Positions 16,991-24,632 of a stretch of DNA of 36,829 bases are shown here, one piece after another; position 1 is the stretch's first letter; each line of letters begins with the position of its first letter. Under the pieces are notes generated by a model. It saw only the letters and a list, made by a program, of their open reading frames with translations, did not search any database and was not told the origin of the DNA. The stretch is from an uncultured Patescibacteria group bacterium (GTDB lineage: Bacteria > Patescibacteriota > Patescibacteriia > Veblenbacterales > UBA10138): the NCBI GenBank assembly GCA_937929825.1, contig CALFUV010000005.1, positions 1 to 36,829 of the forward strand, written 5' to 3'. A program made the position numbers and the translations under genes.

Positions 16991-19231
16991 TTAACGATGA
17001 TTATAGTTTGCTAGGGAGCTACGGTTGTTTCTTTGATGTCGTTGACTATTATCACCATGATTATTATTTTTTTTACTATAACCACGAGGCGATTCAGCAT
17101 AACCTTCAGGCTTAGGCTGTGTTTGGCGGTATGACAAATTTATCCTACCCTGCTCATCAATCTCAATAACCTTAACCGGAATAATATCGCCTATCTTAAC
17201 CACATCAGAAACGTTATTTACGTAATTCCAAGATAATTCTGAAACATGCACTAGGCCTTCTTGTCGTGGTAGTACTTCCACAAAAGCACCAAAGTTCATT
17301 ATTCTGGTAACCTTACCTTGAAAAACTTCTCCTACAACTACTTCACGCGTTAAATTCTTAATCCATTCTACAGCCTTGGCGCTGGCTTCGGCTGAAACCG
17401 AAGTTATCATTACCAACCCGTCATCCTCAATATCAATTGTTACACCAGTAGCATCAATGATTTCATTAATAACCTTGCCTCCCGGGCCAATAACTTCTCT
17501 TATTTTATCAACCGGTATATTGAAAGAAACAATACGAGGAGCATAAGGCGAAAGCTCCAGCCTAGGTTGAGCTATAGTTTTATCCATAACCTCAAGAACC
17601 TTCAATCTGGCAACGCGAGCCTTGCTTAATGTCTCATCTACTATTTTAGGAGCAATCCCTCCTAGTTTAATATCAAGCTGAATAGCGGTTATACCCGCAC
17701 GTGTACCAGCAATTTTAAAATCCATATCACCAGCATGATCTTCTATCCCCTGAATATCGGTGATGATGGTGTATTTTGATTTGTCAGCTGGGTCAGTTAT
17801 TAAGCCCATGGCAATACCAGCTACTGCTGCTTTGATTGGCACACCAGCATCCATTAAGGCCAGGCTTGATCCACAAATAGAAGCTTGAGAAGAAGAACCG
17901 TTTGATGACAAAACTTCGGATACAATTCTAATAGTATAAGGGAAGACTGATTTGTCTTGCGGTATCACTGGTAATAAAGCCTTCTCGGCTAAAGCGCCGT
18001 GACCTATTTCCCGCCTACCGGGACCGCGTACTGGTTTTACTTCACCCACTGAATAACCCGGAAAATTATAATGATGCATAAATCTTTTTTTGCCATCTTC
18101 TTCCATACCATCTAAAGTTTGCTCCATACCCGGACTGCCTAAGGTTACTACCGACAATACCTGTGTTTCACCTCGACGGAAAAGTCCAGATCCATGAGTT
18201 CGTGGCAAAACACCAACTTCTGCCGTCAACTCACGTAACTCATCTGGTGTCCGACCATCCACCCGACGTCCTTTTTCTAACACCTGTCGCCTAGCAGCCA
18301 AATCCAAATAATGATCCACCATACTTAAGGCTTTAATGCGCGCTTCTTTAGATACTTCATTATCGGCTTTTAAAACAGCATCCAAACCTTGGTTTATTTC
18401 AGCTAATTTAGCTTGATAACTTTCTTTGCTGCCAGCGGTAAAAAGATCATCAAGTTTATCGGCTAAATAATTTTCTACTTTATCTCGCAAGAGAGCTAGA
18501 TTTTTAACTTCTTCTTCACTTAGTTCAACTTCAGCCCGTTTAGCTACTGCGCAAGACTGTATTACCTGTTGGAAAAAAGGAAATAATCTGGCAATGTGTT
18601 TATGACCAAAAGATATGCCTGTGGCCATATCCTCTTCCGATACCTCATTAGCCCCAGCTTCCAACATTACAATTTCATCAGCAGTCGCTGCTACAAAAAT
18701 ATCTAAATCTGATTTCAAGCGAGCGTCATAAGATGGATTAAGCACCCACTCACCACTCACACGCCCTACTCTAGCCGCACCTAGTGGACCATTCCAAGGA
18801 ATAGGAGAAATGGATAAAGCTAAAGAAGCGGCTATTAAAGAAATTACATCGGGATCATTTTCCTGATCAATCGATAAAACCGTAACCACCACCTGCACAT
18901 CGCGCCTTTCTGTGTCCTTAAACAAAGGACGAATAGAACGGTCGATTAAACGAGCGTTCAAAATAGCCTCATCTGTTGGCCTGCCTTCCCGTTTAATAAA
19001 ACGAGAACCTTTTATTTTACCGGCAGCATAAAGCCTCTCTTCATAATCCACCATCAGCGGAAAAAAATCCGTGCCTTCGCGCGGTTCAGGTGATTGAACA
19101 ACTGTAGCCAAAACCACTGTTTCGCCATAACTCACTGTACAAGCTCCGTGAGCTTGCTTGGCCAAACGACCTACCTCCACCCGCAATTTTTTGCCGGCAT
19201 ATTCTTGTTCAAAAATTTTTATCTCTGACAT
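16991..19231 (-). CDS. pnp: Polyribonucleotide nucleotidyltransferase (PNPase)
   Basis: The enzyme degrades RNA 3' to 5' by phosphorolysis and can add tails. Domains in order: first RNase PH domain, helical linker, second RNase PH domain (with SSNGSSSQASICG and the catalytic-site stretch around DIQGIEDHAGDMDFK), KH domain (IREVIGPGGKVINEI), S1 domain (GKVTRIMNFGAFVEVLPRQEGLVHVSEL) and a short Asn/His/Arg-rich tail. I chose the ATG at 19231 (MSEIKIFEQ); the frame extends to a TTG at 19252, but that TTG lies in the 3' arm of a long leader hairpin. The order rpsO-NYN-pnp keeps the common rpsO-pnp linkage. Confidence 0.96.
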   Translation of the reverse strand: MSEIKIFEQEYAGKKLRVEVGRLAKQAHGACTVSYGETVVLATVVQSPEPREGTDFFPLMVDYEERLYAAGKIKGSRFIKREGRPTDEAILNARLIDRSIRPLFKDTERRDVQVVVTVLSIDQENDPDVISLIAASLALSISPIPWNGPLGAARVGRVSGEWVLNPSYDARLKSDLDIFVAATADEIVMLEAGANEVSEEDMATGISFGHKHIARLFPFFQQVIQSCAVAKRAEVELSEEEVKNLALLRDKVENYLADKLDDLFTAGSKESYQAKLAEINQGLDAVLKADNEVSKEARIKALSMVDHYLDLAARRQVLEKGRRVDGRTPDELRELTAEVGVLPRTHGSGLFRRGETQVLSVVTLGSPGMEQTLDGMEEDGKKRFMHHYNFPGYSVGEVKPVRGPGRREIGHGALAEKALLPVIPQDKSVFPYTIRIVSEVLSSNGSSSQASICGSSLALMDAGVPIKAAVAGIAMGLITDPADKSKYTIITDIQGIEDHAGDMDFKIAGTRAGITAIQLDIKLGGIAPKIVDETLSKARVARLKVLEVMDKTIAQPRLELSPYAPRIVSFNIPVDKIREVIGPGGKVINEIIDATGVTIDIEDDGLVMITSVSAEASAKAVEWIKNLTREVVVGEVFQGKVTRIMNFGAFVEVLPRQEGLVHVSELSWNYVNNVSDVVKIGDIIPVKVIEIDEQGRINLSYRQTQPKPEGYAESPRGYSKKNNNHGDNSQRHQRNNRSSLANYNHR

Positions 19232-19245
19232 ATTTAATCTTTCTG

Positions 19246-19357
19246 GTAGCAATTTGATCGGGCAACTATTGGTTATTTGAAAAGAGCTGTGTCCTGACTA
19301 TTTGGCCAAACACAATTCTCTTCAAATAACTGATGGCCCAAAATCTTATGTTGCTAC
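19246..19357 (-). promoter_or_regulatory. Long stem-loop in the pnp leader
   Basis: The 5' leader of pnp folds on itself over about 112 nt. Paired arms are 19351-19357 with 19246-19252, 19336-19339 with 19260-19263, a perfect 10-bp helix 19321-19330 with 19272-19281, then CTCT/AGAG and a 5-bp helix 19310-19314 with 19288-19292. The structure ends 14 nt before the chosen start codon. In E. coli a stem-loop in the pnp leader is the RNase III site for PNPase autoregulation; a similar role is inferred here. Confidence 0.6.
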
Positions 19358-19403
19358 TGTCTAATTATAATTTAATAATAAAAATAAATTATTAATGAAT
19401 TAC

Positions 19404-19943
19404 CTACCCACTCTTTTTAGCTAACTGACGACGCAAAGAAGCCGGTAAAGCCATTAAAAATTGGCTACGTGAAGATGATAAGTCAAAAAAATCATCAGCC
19501 GCTTCCACTAACTTAGATGAGGCTGTTTCGCTAAAAGCCATCACCTCCACTCGTTGGCCTAAAAACTGTAAATATTGAATTAGGGGGACAAAATCGCCAT
19601 CACCTGTAACTAAAACAACCACATCAATCTTAGAAGCCATAGAAATAGCATCAATAGCGATTCCAATATCCCAATCGCCTTTTTTAGCGCCACCCACAAA
19701 AACCTGCAGATCTTTAGTTTTTACCTCAAAACCCTGATTATCCAAAGCTTCAAAAAATTTAGCTTCTTCCGGAGTTTCAGATTTAATAACATAAGCAATG
19801 GCCCGAATTAATTTACGATCAGCCACGGCCGCTTCCAGAACTTTACCAAAATTAGTACGACTGCCAAAAAGATTCCGGGACGAATAATACATATTAGATA
19901 CATCCACAAAAACCCCAACGCGTTGATCTTTGTGTTTTAACAT
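19404..19943 (-). CDS. NYN-domain (LabA/DUF88, PIN-like) putative ribonuclease
   Basis: The 179-residue protein is a single NYN domain. Acidic residues expected at the metal site are seen in VFVDVSNMYY (D near residue 14), DWDIGIAID and VTGDGDF. The family is PIN-like and typically cleaves RNA; the target here is unknown. It lies between rpsO and pnp (26 nt after rpsO), so it is probably co-transcribed with both and may take part in RNA turnover with PNPase. That link is inferred from position only. Confidence 0.85.
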   Translation of the reverse strand: MLKHKDQRVGVFVDVSNMYYSSRNLFGSRTNFGKVLEAAVADRKLIRAIAYVIKSETPEEAKFFEALDNQGFEVKTKDLQVFVGGAKKGDWDIGIAIDAISMASKIDVVVLVTGDGDFVPLIQYLQFLGQRVEVMAFSETASSKLVEAADDFFDLSSSRSQFLMALPASLRRQLAKKSG

Positions 19944-19969
19944 ATTAACTTCCTCTTAGTAAACACTTT

Positions 19970-20296
19970 TTACTCCACCCCCTCCACCTCTTCAATAGAC
20001 TCAGGTAATTCCTGAGGAATGGCAGAAATTTTTATCTTCAGTTTAAGTTTTTTAACAATATTATCAAAACTGGCAGGGTTATCGCGCTGCAAAAACTTTA
20101 GTAATTTACGACGCTGACTAACCTTTTTTATCAAACCGCGACGGGAAGAAAAATCTTTTTTATGGCCCTTGAGGTGTTCGGTTAATCTTCTTATCTCTTC
20201 AGTTAAAATGGCTATCTGAACTTCGGTTGAGCCGGTATCAGCCTCATGGGTTTTAAACTTTTTTATAATCTTATCCTTAGTTGTTTTATCGAGCAT
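19970..20296 (-). CDS. rpsO: Ribosomal protein S15 with an acidic C-terminal extension
   Basis: S15 binds 16S rRNA in the platform of the small subunit. The first 88 residues match the family well, including the ADTGSTEVQIA segment, the HKKDFSSRRGL loop and the KLLKFLQRDNP helix. The protein has 108 residues against the usual 88-89; the extra part (from about 85) ends in a run rich in Glu. A good ribosome binding site (GGAG, 10 nt before the ATG) is present. It opens the rpsO-NYN-pnp unit. Confidence 0.96.
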   Translation of the reverse strand: MLDKTTKDKIIKKFKTHEADTGSTEVQIAILTEEIRRLTEHLKGHKKDFSSRRGLIKKVSQRRKLLKFLQRDNPASFDNIVKKLKLKIKISAIPQELPESIEEVEGVE

Positions 20297-20386
20297 AATT
20301 TAGCTCTCCTCATAATCGCCAATCGAGTAAGGGGATGGATAACTCCACCAAACCCAAGTAAGCGAAACTATTATTAAACTTTGTTA

Positions 20387-20415
20387 AATGTAACATGTAA
20401 TACATTTTTTGGCAA
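20387..20415 (-). promoter_or_regulatory. Promoter of the rpsO-NYN-pnp unit
   Basis: On the minus strand TTGCCA (20415-20410), a 17-nt spacer and TACATT (20392-20387) form a plausible promoter about 90 nt upstream of the rpsO ATG. The leader has room for S15 autoregulation, but I do not claim a structure. Confidence 0.5.
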
Positions 20416-20489
20416 GTTCTTCAAATTCTTGGTGTTGTTTATGGACAATGGCCAACCTATTAAGAGGGGCGTAAAATTAAGATAGATAT

Positions 20490-21398
20490 ATGAATAAGAA
20501 TCTACCTGATCTAATTGAAGATTTTTTGCGCTATTTAAAAGTACAACGCGGGCGTACTACTTTAACTGTTCGTAATTACCGACTATACTTGAAAAGGTTT
20601 ACTAATTGGAGCGTAATTAGTCAGCTATCATCAATAGTTGATATCTCTAGAGAAAAACTGCGTGACTACCGATTGTGGCTATCACGCCAAAAAAGTCTTA
20701 ACGGCAATCCGCTTTCTTTAGCAACTCAAAATTATCATCTTACAGCCTTGCGATCTTTTGTAAATTACTTAAAACAAAAAAATTTTCCTGTCTTGCCAGC
20801 TGCCAGTATTAATCTAACGCCGCCGCAAAAAAGAAAAATCATCTACCTAACTGAAACAGACTGTTTGGCTTTACGACAAGCTATTAAACAAAGCGGGGAG
20901 CCTGCTCTAACAAAGTATCGCGACCAAATAATAATTGAACTAATTATAAATACTGGTTTAAAAGTTTCTGAACTGGTCAGCTTGCAAAAAAAACATTTCT
21001 TGCCAGAAAACGGACAATTGGAGATTACCAAACGTTACTCTGTTGACAAAATAAATTTATCTGCTGAACTAAAAAATCTTCTACAAAACTACATTAAGAC
21101 CCGCGAAGATCAAAGTCCTTATATTTTTGTAAGACACGACAGGGCAGCTGATAAAAATCCCGGGCCACTGACTCCTCGTAGTTTACAGCGCAGTTTGGAA
21201 ACATACCGCAAGCTGGCCGGACTAAAACAAAAAATAACTCCGCATACCCTTAGACACACTTTTGCCTATACCCTAGCTCGCCAAGGCAAAACACCTGCTG
21301 AACTGCAAAAAAGTTTAGGGTTAAAACACCGCGCTACTGTACAGATTTATAAACCAACCGGCAATAAAACTATTGACCAAAACAATAAAATATCTTAG
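20490..21398 (+). CDS. XerC/XerD-like tyrosine recombinase with altered active site
   Basis: The 302-residue protein has the SAM-like N-terminal core-binding domain (about 5-100) and a tyrosine-recombinase catalytic domain (about 110-290). The box II motif HTLRH (252-256) and a nucleophile-position Tyr (Y287 in VQIYKPT) are present. Two catalytic positions differ: the first Arg in TGLR-x-SEL is Lys here (K158, codon AAA), and the His/Trp after LG in LGH is Leu (L278). The protein may be inactive, use another mechanism, or be a structural partner. It is the first plus-strand gene after the strand switch and lies 41 nt before tRNA-Arg, so both a chromosome-resolution Xer role and a decayed integrase are possible. 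Confidence 0.85.
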   Translation: MNKNLPDLIEDFLRYLKVQRGRTTLTVRNYRLYLKRFTNWSVISQLSSIVDISREKLRDYRLWLSRQKSLNGNPLSLATQNYHLTALRSFVNYLKQKNFPVLPAASINLTPPQKRKIIYLTETDCLALRQAIKQSGEPALTKYRDQIIIELIINTGLKVSELVSLQKKHFLPENGQLEITKRYSVDKINLSAELKNLLQNYIKTREDQSPYIFVRHDRAADKNPGPLTPRSLQRSLETYRKLAGLKQKITPHTLRHTFAYTLARQGKTPAELQKSLGLKHRATVQIYKPTGNKTIDQNNKIS

Positions 21399-21439
21399 CC
21401 TCAAAAAGTACTTGCTTGTCAAAATCTTCATCAATCCTT

Positions 21440-21514
21440 GCCCCTGTAGTTCAATGGATAGAACACCGGACTTCTAAGCCGGTTATAGAGGTTCGATTCC
21501 TCTCGGGGGCACCA
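21440..21514 (+). tRNA. tRNA-Arg (TCT), CCA encoded
   Basis: A full cloverleaf is visible: acceptor 21440-21446 with 21504-21510, anticodon loop CTTCTAA giving TCT, T-loop TTCGATT, discriminator A and encoded CCA. It decodes AGA. Confidence 0.95.
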
Positions 21515-21519
21515 AATAA

Positions 21520-21681
21520 TACTTCCCCGATTTTTGGGATTTAGATTTCGACGTTATTGAACGGCGAACAGCTCATCAAAATTTAACTGGTGATATTCTC
21601 GCTTTATTTAGAGAACATGATATTGATGTTTCAGATTATAATTCCAATTTAAAAACTAATATAATTGAAATCAAAATTTAA
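21520..21681 (+). pseudogene. Start-less gene fragment after tRNA-Arg
   Basis: Six bases after the tRNA an open frame of 53 codons runs to a TAA at 21679-21681. It has protein-like composition (WDLDFDVIERRT..., LTGDILALFREHDIDV) but no ATG, GTG or TTG at its 5' end; an in-frame stop lies at 21517-21519. It looks like the 3' end of a longer gene whose front was lost. I do not recognise the family. A remnant of an insertion at the tRNA is one explanation. Confidence 0.45.
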
Positions 21682-21693
21682 AAATGGTATTCT
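21665..21693 (+). promoter_or_regulatory. Promoter of the DUF3048 gene
   Basis: TTGAAA (21665-21670), a 17-nt spacer and TATTCT (21688-21693) precede the ATG at 21724. The -35 lies inside the gene fragment's last codons. Confidence 0.45.
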
Positions 21694-21723
21694 CAAGTAT
21701 GTTAAATAATAAATTATAACGCC

Positions 21724-22977
21724 ATGGCAAAATCAAAAAAACAACTCTCAAAAAAAGAGGGGGTTAAAAAAAAGAAAACCGGCCAGCTAAAAACTAAAAG
21801 AACATCTATCAAAAAAACACCTAACCGATCAGTACCTCAGTTGCCCGAAGTTGCGCCGGAATTAAAAAGCCATATTATCAGCCGATCATCAATAAGGCAC
21901 GACCATAGTTATTGGCGAGCTTTAGCTTGGTTGAGCGCTAGTCTTTTAGGAGTACTTATAGTAACCGGCTCAATCATTTGGCTGATTCAGTTAAAAAATC
22001 CTCCACAAAAACCTGTGGCGGCCCCGCTTGTACAAACCTCTCTTAACAACAAATACTTGGCGCCGCTTACCGGATTACCCAGCTCTCCCGAAACATTAAA
22101 CCGACGTCCTTGGGCTGTGGTAGTGGAAAATTTTGTTACTGTTCGACCTCAGGCCGGCTTAAGTTCAGCTGATATTGTTTTTGAATCGCCAACTGAAGGC
22201 GGCATTACCAGATTAGTAGCTATATATCAAAGTCAATTACCTAAAACAGTCGGGCCTATACGCAGCGCTCGTTCATATTTTAATGATTGGATAAGACCCT
22301 TCTCGCCTTTTTATAGTCACTCCGGCGGCAGTAACCGCGCCTTACAACAACTAAAAGCTGGTTACGGTGGAATTGTCGACATTAATGAATTTTTTCATGG
22401 CATAGCTTATACCCGCCAGCCCAATTTACAAGCACCACATAATCTTTTTACTACTCCAGAAAAATTCTTTTCCTATTTAGACAAAAATAAATTCAATTTA
22501 ATATCTGAAGTACCCAAAATAAATTTTACTAATTCTCTGCCCTTAGCACCTAAAATAAGCGTTATCACCCTGCCTTATGTGCCGCAAGAGTACGAAGTAA
22601 CTTACGAATACCAAACCCTAACCGGTACTTATCAAAGAATAGTTAACGGCACTACACAATTAGATGCCAACAACAATCAAATTCTGATGGTTAAAAATGT
22701 GGTGGTTATGTTTACTGATATCAATCCTATACCAAATGATCCTCTATTAAGGGTAGAGCTTAGAACCATAGGTACTGGTGAAGTTAAAATTTATACTGGC
22801 GGCGCTGTATATGTTGGTTTATGGAAAAAAAATTCACCTGACAGCATGATTCAATTTGTTGATAATGCTGGCAATCCCCTACCATTGCAACCGGGCAATA
22901 CTTGGATTTCAGTAATGGATACCTCTGCTTCTTCCAAACTACCGTCATCTGCCAGTCAATTATCATTACCGCTTTAA
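21724..22977 (+). CDS. DUF3048 (YerB-like) membrane-anchored protein
   Basis: The 417-residue protein has a very Lys-rich cytoplasmic N-terminus (1-60), one transmembrane helix (about 64-90) and a large exterior domain. The exterior part matches the DUF3048/YerB type, with the block VENFVTVRPQAGLSSADIVFE, the following EGGITRLVAIYQS, VGPIRSARSYF and the YSHSGGS stretch. The C-terminal half corresponds to the second YerB domain. The function of this family is not established; many carriers are lipoproteins or anchored proteins of the cell surface. It is flanked by two tRNA genes and looks monocistronic. Confidence 0.85.
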   Translation: MAKSKKQLSKKEGVKKKKTGQLKTKRTSIKKTPNRSVPQLPEVAPELKSHIISRSSIRHDHSYWRALAWLSASLLGVLIVTGSIIWLIQLKNPPQKPVAAPLVQTSLNNKYLAPLTGLPSSPETLNRRPWAVVVENFVTVRPQAGLSSADIVFESPTEGGITRLVAIYQSQLPKTVGPIRSARSYFNDWIRPFSPFYSHSGGSNRALQQLKAGYGGIVDINEFFHGIAYTRQPNLQAPHNLFTTPEKFFSYLDKNKFNLISEVPKINFTNSLPLAPKISVITLPYVPQEYEVTYEYQTLTGTYQRIVNGTTQLDANNNQILMVKNVVVMFTDINPIPNDPLLRVELRTIGTGEVKIYTGGAVYVGLWKKNSPDSMIQFVDNAGNPLPLQPGNTWISVMDTSASSKLPSSASQLSLPL

Positions 22978-22980
22978 ATC

Positions 22981-23009
22981 TTGCCCGGATAATAAAATAA
23001 TGTTACTTT
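22981..23009 (+). promoter_or_regulatory. Promoter of tRNA-His
   Basis: TTGCCC (22981-22986), a 17-nt spacer and TACTTT (23004-23009) lie about 20 nt upstream of the tRNA-His gene. The -10 is imperfect. Confidence 0.4.
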
Positions 23010-23029
23010 AATCGCGCTATTATTTTTAT

Positions 23030-23105
23030 GGTGGCTATGGTGTAATGGTAGCACAGGGGCCTGTGGAGCCCTTAGCGAGGGGTTCGATTCCCCCTAGCCA
23101 CCCCA
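23030..23105 (+). tRNA. tRNA-His (GTG), with encoded G-1 and CCA
   Basis: Acceptor 23031-23037 pairs with 23095-23101; the anticodon loop CTGTGGA gives GTG. A G at 23030 faces C at 23102, the extra G-1:C73 pair that identifies tRNA-His. CCA is encoded at 23103-23105. Confidence 0.95.
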
Positions 23106-23114
23106 TCAAGAACT

Positions 23115-23140
23115 CCCTCGCTCAAACGAGGGTTTTGTTT
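23115..23140 (+). terminator. Rho-independent terminator after tRNA-His
   Basis: A 6-bp stem CCCTCG/CGAGGG (23115-23120 with 23127-23132) with a 6-nt loop is followed by TTTTGTTT. The next 270 bases, up to the small gene at 23415, hold no gene that I can see. Confidence 0.75.
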
Positions 23141-23353
23141 GGTTTAATTTAAATATAGTCGCCCTGTTAATCTGATTATCAGCCCGCCTAAATTATTATA
23201 AAAAACAATAAATAACTATCCTAATCCATTAATAATACCGGCATCGGCCCTTATATTTTAAGCCTTCTCTGATCATAAATATTTTCACCTATTATTTTTT
23301 CTAAAGCAAAAATTAAGTGTATGAAATTAATCATGACCAAAACTGACTAGTAA

Positions 23354-23380
23354 TTGACTAAATTCTAAATATAATATAGA
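23354..23380 (+). promoter_or_regulatory. Possible promoter of the 72-aa gene
   Basis: TTGACT (23354-23359) and TATAGA (23375-23380) are separated by only 15 nt, in an AT-rich stretch 35-60 nt before the gene at 23415. The short spacing makes this a weak call. Confidence 0.3.
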
Positions 23381-23414
23381 CTCTAAAAAAAATATAAACT
23401 ATTTAAATAATCGT

Positions 23415-23633
23415 ATGGAAAAAGAAAATGAACTAAATCAAAATCCAGAAAATATTAATGTCGAAATGGAAATTGAAATAATACGCCAACAAATTGCCGT
23501 TATGGGGGCAAATGATTATGAATTCGACGAACTAGACAATATAAAAAAGCTTTGGCAAAAAAAAGAAATTTCAGGAAAAGAAGCTGTTGCTAGAGCCCGG
23601 GCTGTTTTAAATAACAAACAAGATTACCACTAA
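23415..23633 (+). CDS. Small unassigned protein, 72 residues
   Basis: The protein is short, charged and probably cytoplasmic, with two helical segments: an N-terminal acidic tail, then VEMEIEIIRQQIAVMG, and a second helix KEAVARARAVLN. There is no membrane segment, Cys or known motif. The second part (FDELDNIKKLW...GKEAVARARAVL) resembles small helical regulators in shape only. A hairpin follows 10 nt after the stop. I do not recognise the family. Confidence 0.6.
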   Translation: MEKENELNQNPENINVEMEIEIIRQQIAVMGANDYEFDELDNIKKLWQKKEISGKEAVARARAVLNNKQDYH

Positions 23634-23643
23634 ATTTACACAA

Positions 23644-23672
23644 ATCAAGCCGCTGCTTTGGGGCGGCCTTGT
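23644..23672 (+). terminator. Hairpin after the 72-aa gene
   Basis: CAAGCCGC pairs with GCGGCCTTG (one bulged C) around an 8-nt loop. The downstream tract is only moderately T-rich (TATTTATT), so it may be a weak terminator. Confidence 0.45.
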
Positions 23673-23703
23673 ATTTATTAAAAAGTGCTAGTCTATTAGC
23701 TAT

Positions 23704-23976
23704 ATGCCAAATAAATTTGAAAATGTTCCCCATCAAGTAAATGAAAAATTACTCCCGGAAGAAGCGCAAGAAATTGTCGTCCGCATTAATGACAGCCGCA
23801 TTTCCATAGATCCTGCTAATCATGAATATTTTTTGATAAAACTGCCTGAAGGCACAAGATATATTCCTCGTCTTAAAAATATTCCCCAAGTTAAAAAAGA
23901 TGGTTCAGTAAGTTACATTCACGTGGAGGATTTTTTACGTCAAACATTAACTTCTCTAGATAATCCGGACAAATAA
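23704..23976 (+). CDS. Small unassigned protein, 90 residues
   Basis: The 90-residue protein is soluble and mixed alpha/beta in appearance, with a central stretch ISIDPANHEYFLIKLPEGTRYIP and a C-terminal segment VKKDGSVSYIHVEDFLRQTL. No Cys, membrane segment or catalytic motif is visible. It is 70 nt after the 72-aa gene but a hairpin lies between them. I do not recognise the family; the coding call rests on length and protein-like composition. Confidence 0.55.
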   Translation: MPNKFENVPHQVNEKLLPEEAQEIVVRINDSRISIDPANHEYFLIKLPEGTRYIPRLKNIPQVKKDGSVSYIHVEDFLRQTLTSLDNPDK

Positions 23977-24015
23977 CTAATAACTAAAAATAAAACTAAA
24001 TTTTTTCAAGTAAAA

Positions 24016-24064
24016 TTAACACCACTTGACTTAATTATTGAAAATGATAAGAAGGGGGTGTTAA
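24016..24064 (+). promoter_or_regulatory. Inverted repeat in the leader of the 131-aa gene
   Basis: TTAACACC (24016-24023) is perfectly complementary to GGTGTTAA (24057-24064), with further partial pairing inside. The 3' side includes a run of five G that could act as a ribosome binding site for an 8-codon frame starting at a TTG about 5 nt downstream. The next gene starts at 24138. Its role is unknown. Confidence 0.4.
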
Positions 24065-24137
24065 ATTTGTATATAAAAAATAAAATATAAGCCTAATAAG
24101 CTTATTAAACTAAAATCACTTTAAAAAAGGAGAACGC

Positions 24138-24533
24138 ATGAAAAAAAGAACTTTTCTCGGTTGTAGGACTTACAAACAAAGTCCTGACATTAATCTTGAA
24201 GATTTATTCGATGATATCGAAGATGATCTTCGAATAAATAAAAAAGATAAAAAATTCATCCCTATTGAAGAATTAGGTTCAAATGAATTCAATCCCGAGA
24301 TCATATTCATAAGCAATGAGGAAAAAGAACTCAATAAAATAAACGAGAGTCAATCGTTTATAATAAAATCGCCACGCCAACAAATTCACTCTCGTTACCT
24401 ATCTATAGAGGAAGAGGAACATATCCTCGAATTAATACCCTGCAACCCAGGAATATCAATTATATCACAACCTAGCCAATTAGGAATTGGCAAAATAAGG
24501 CAGCTAAAAAAGCTGCACCATGGTCGCCGTTAA
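24138..24533 (+). CDS. Unassigned acidic protein, 131 residues
   Basis: The ATG is preceded by a clear AAGGAG ribosome binding site, unlike many genes here. The protein has a basic N-terminus, an acidic segment LEDLFDDIEDDLR (about 21-33), and a C-terminal basic tail (KIRQLKKLHHGRR). No membrane helix is present. It is followed by a strong terminator, so it is a single-gene unit. I do not recognise the family. Confidence 0.65.
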   Translation: MKKRTFLGCRTYKQSPDINLEDLFDDIEDDLRINKKDKKFIPIEELGSNEFNPEIIFISNEEKELNKINESQSFIIKSPRQQIHSRYLSIEEEEHILELIPCNPGISIISQPSQLGIGKIRQLKKLHHGRR

Positions 24534-24555
24534 GACTAAGCATTAAAATTTTTTT

Positions 24556-24595
24556 ACCGCCGAAACTGTTAAACAGTTGAGGCGGTTGTTTTTTT
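24556..24595 (+). terminator. Rho-independent terminator after the 131-aa gene
   Basis: ACCGCC (24556-24561) pairs with GGCGGT (24581-24586), with an inner AACTGTT/ACAGTT helix, followed by TG and seven T. It is the strongest terminator in the plus-strand half. Confidence 0.85.
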
Positions 24596-24618
24596 ACTTG
24601 CCTTACTATCAATGAGGG

Positions 24619-24624
24619 TATACT
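24619..24624 (+). promoter_or_regulatory. -10 element just before the frameshifted membrane gene
   Basis: TATACT lies 8 nt before the ATG at 24633, which again predicts a leaderless mRNA. No convincing -35 is seen at the correct distance. Confidence 0.4.
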
Positions 24625-24632
24625 TTAAAAGT

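Noticed and set aside
19232-19252. TTG start of pnp at 19252
   Set aside because: It lies in the 3' arm of the leader hairpin, and PNPase proteins begin at the position of the ATG at 19231.
20297-20489. Replication origin at the strand switch itself
   Set aside because: Only near-matches to DnaA boxes are present here; the perfect ones are at 16.9 kb.
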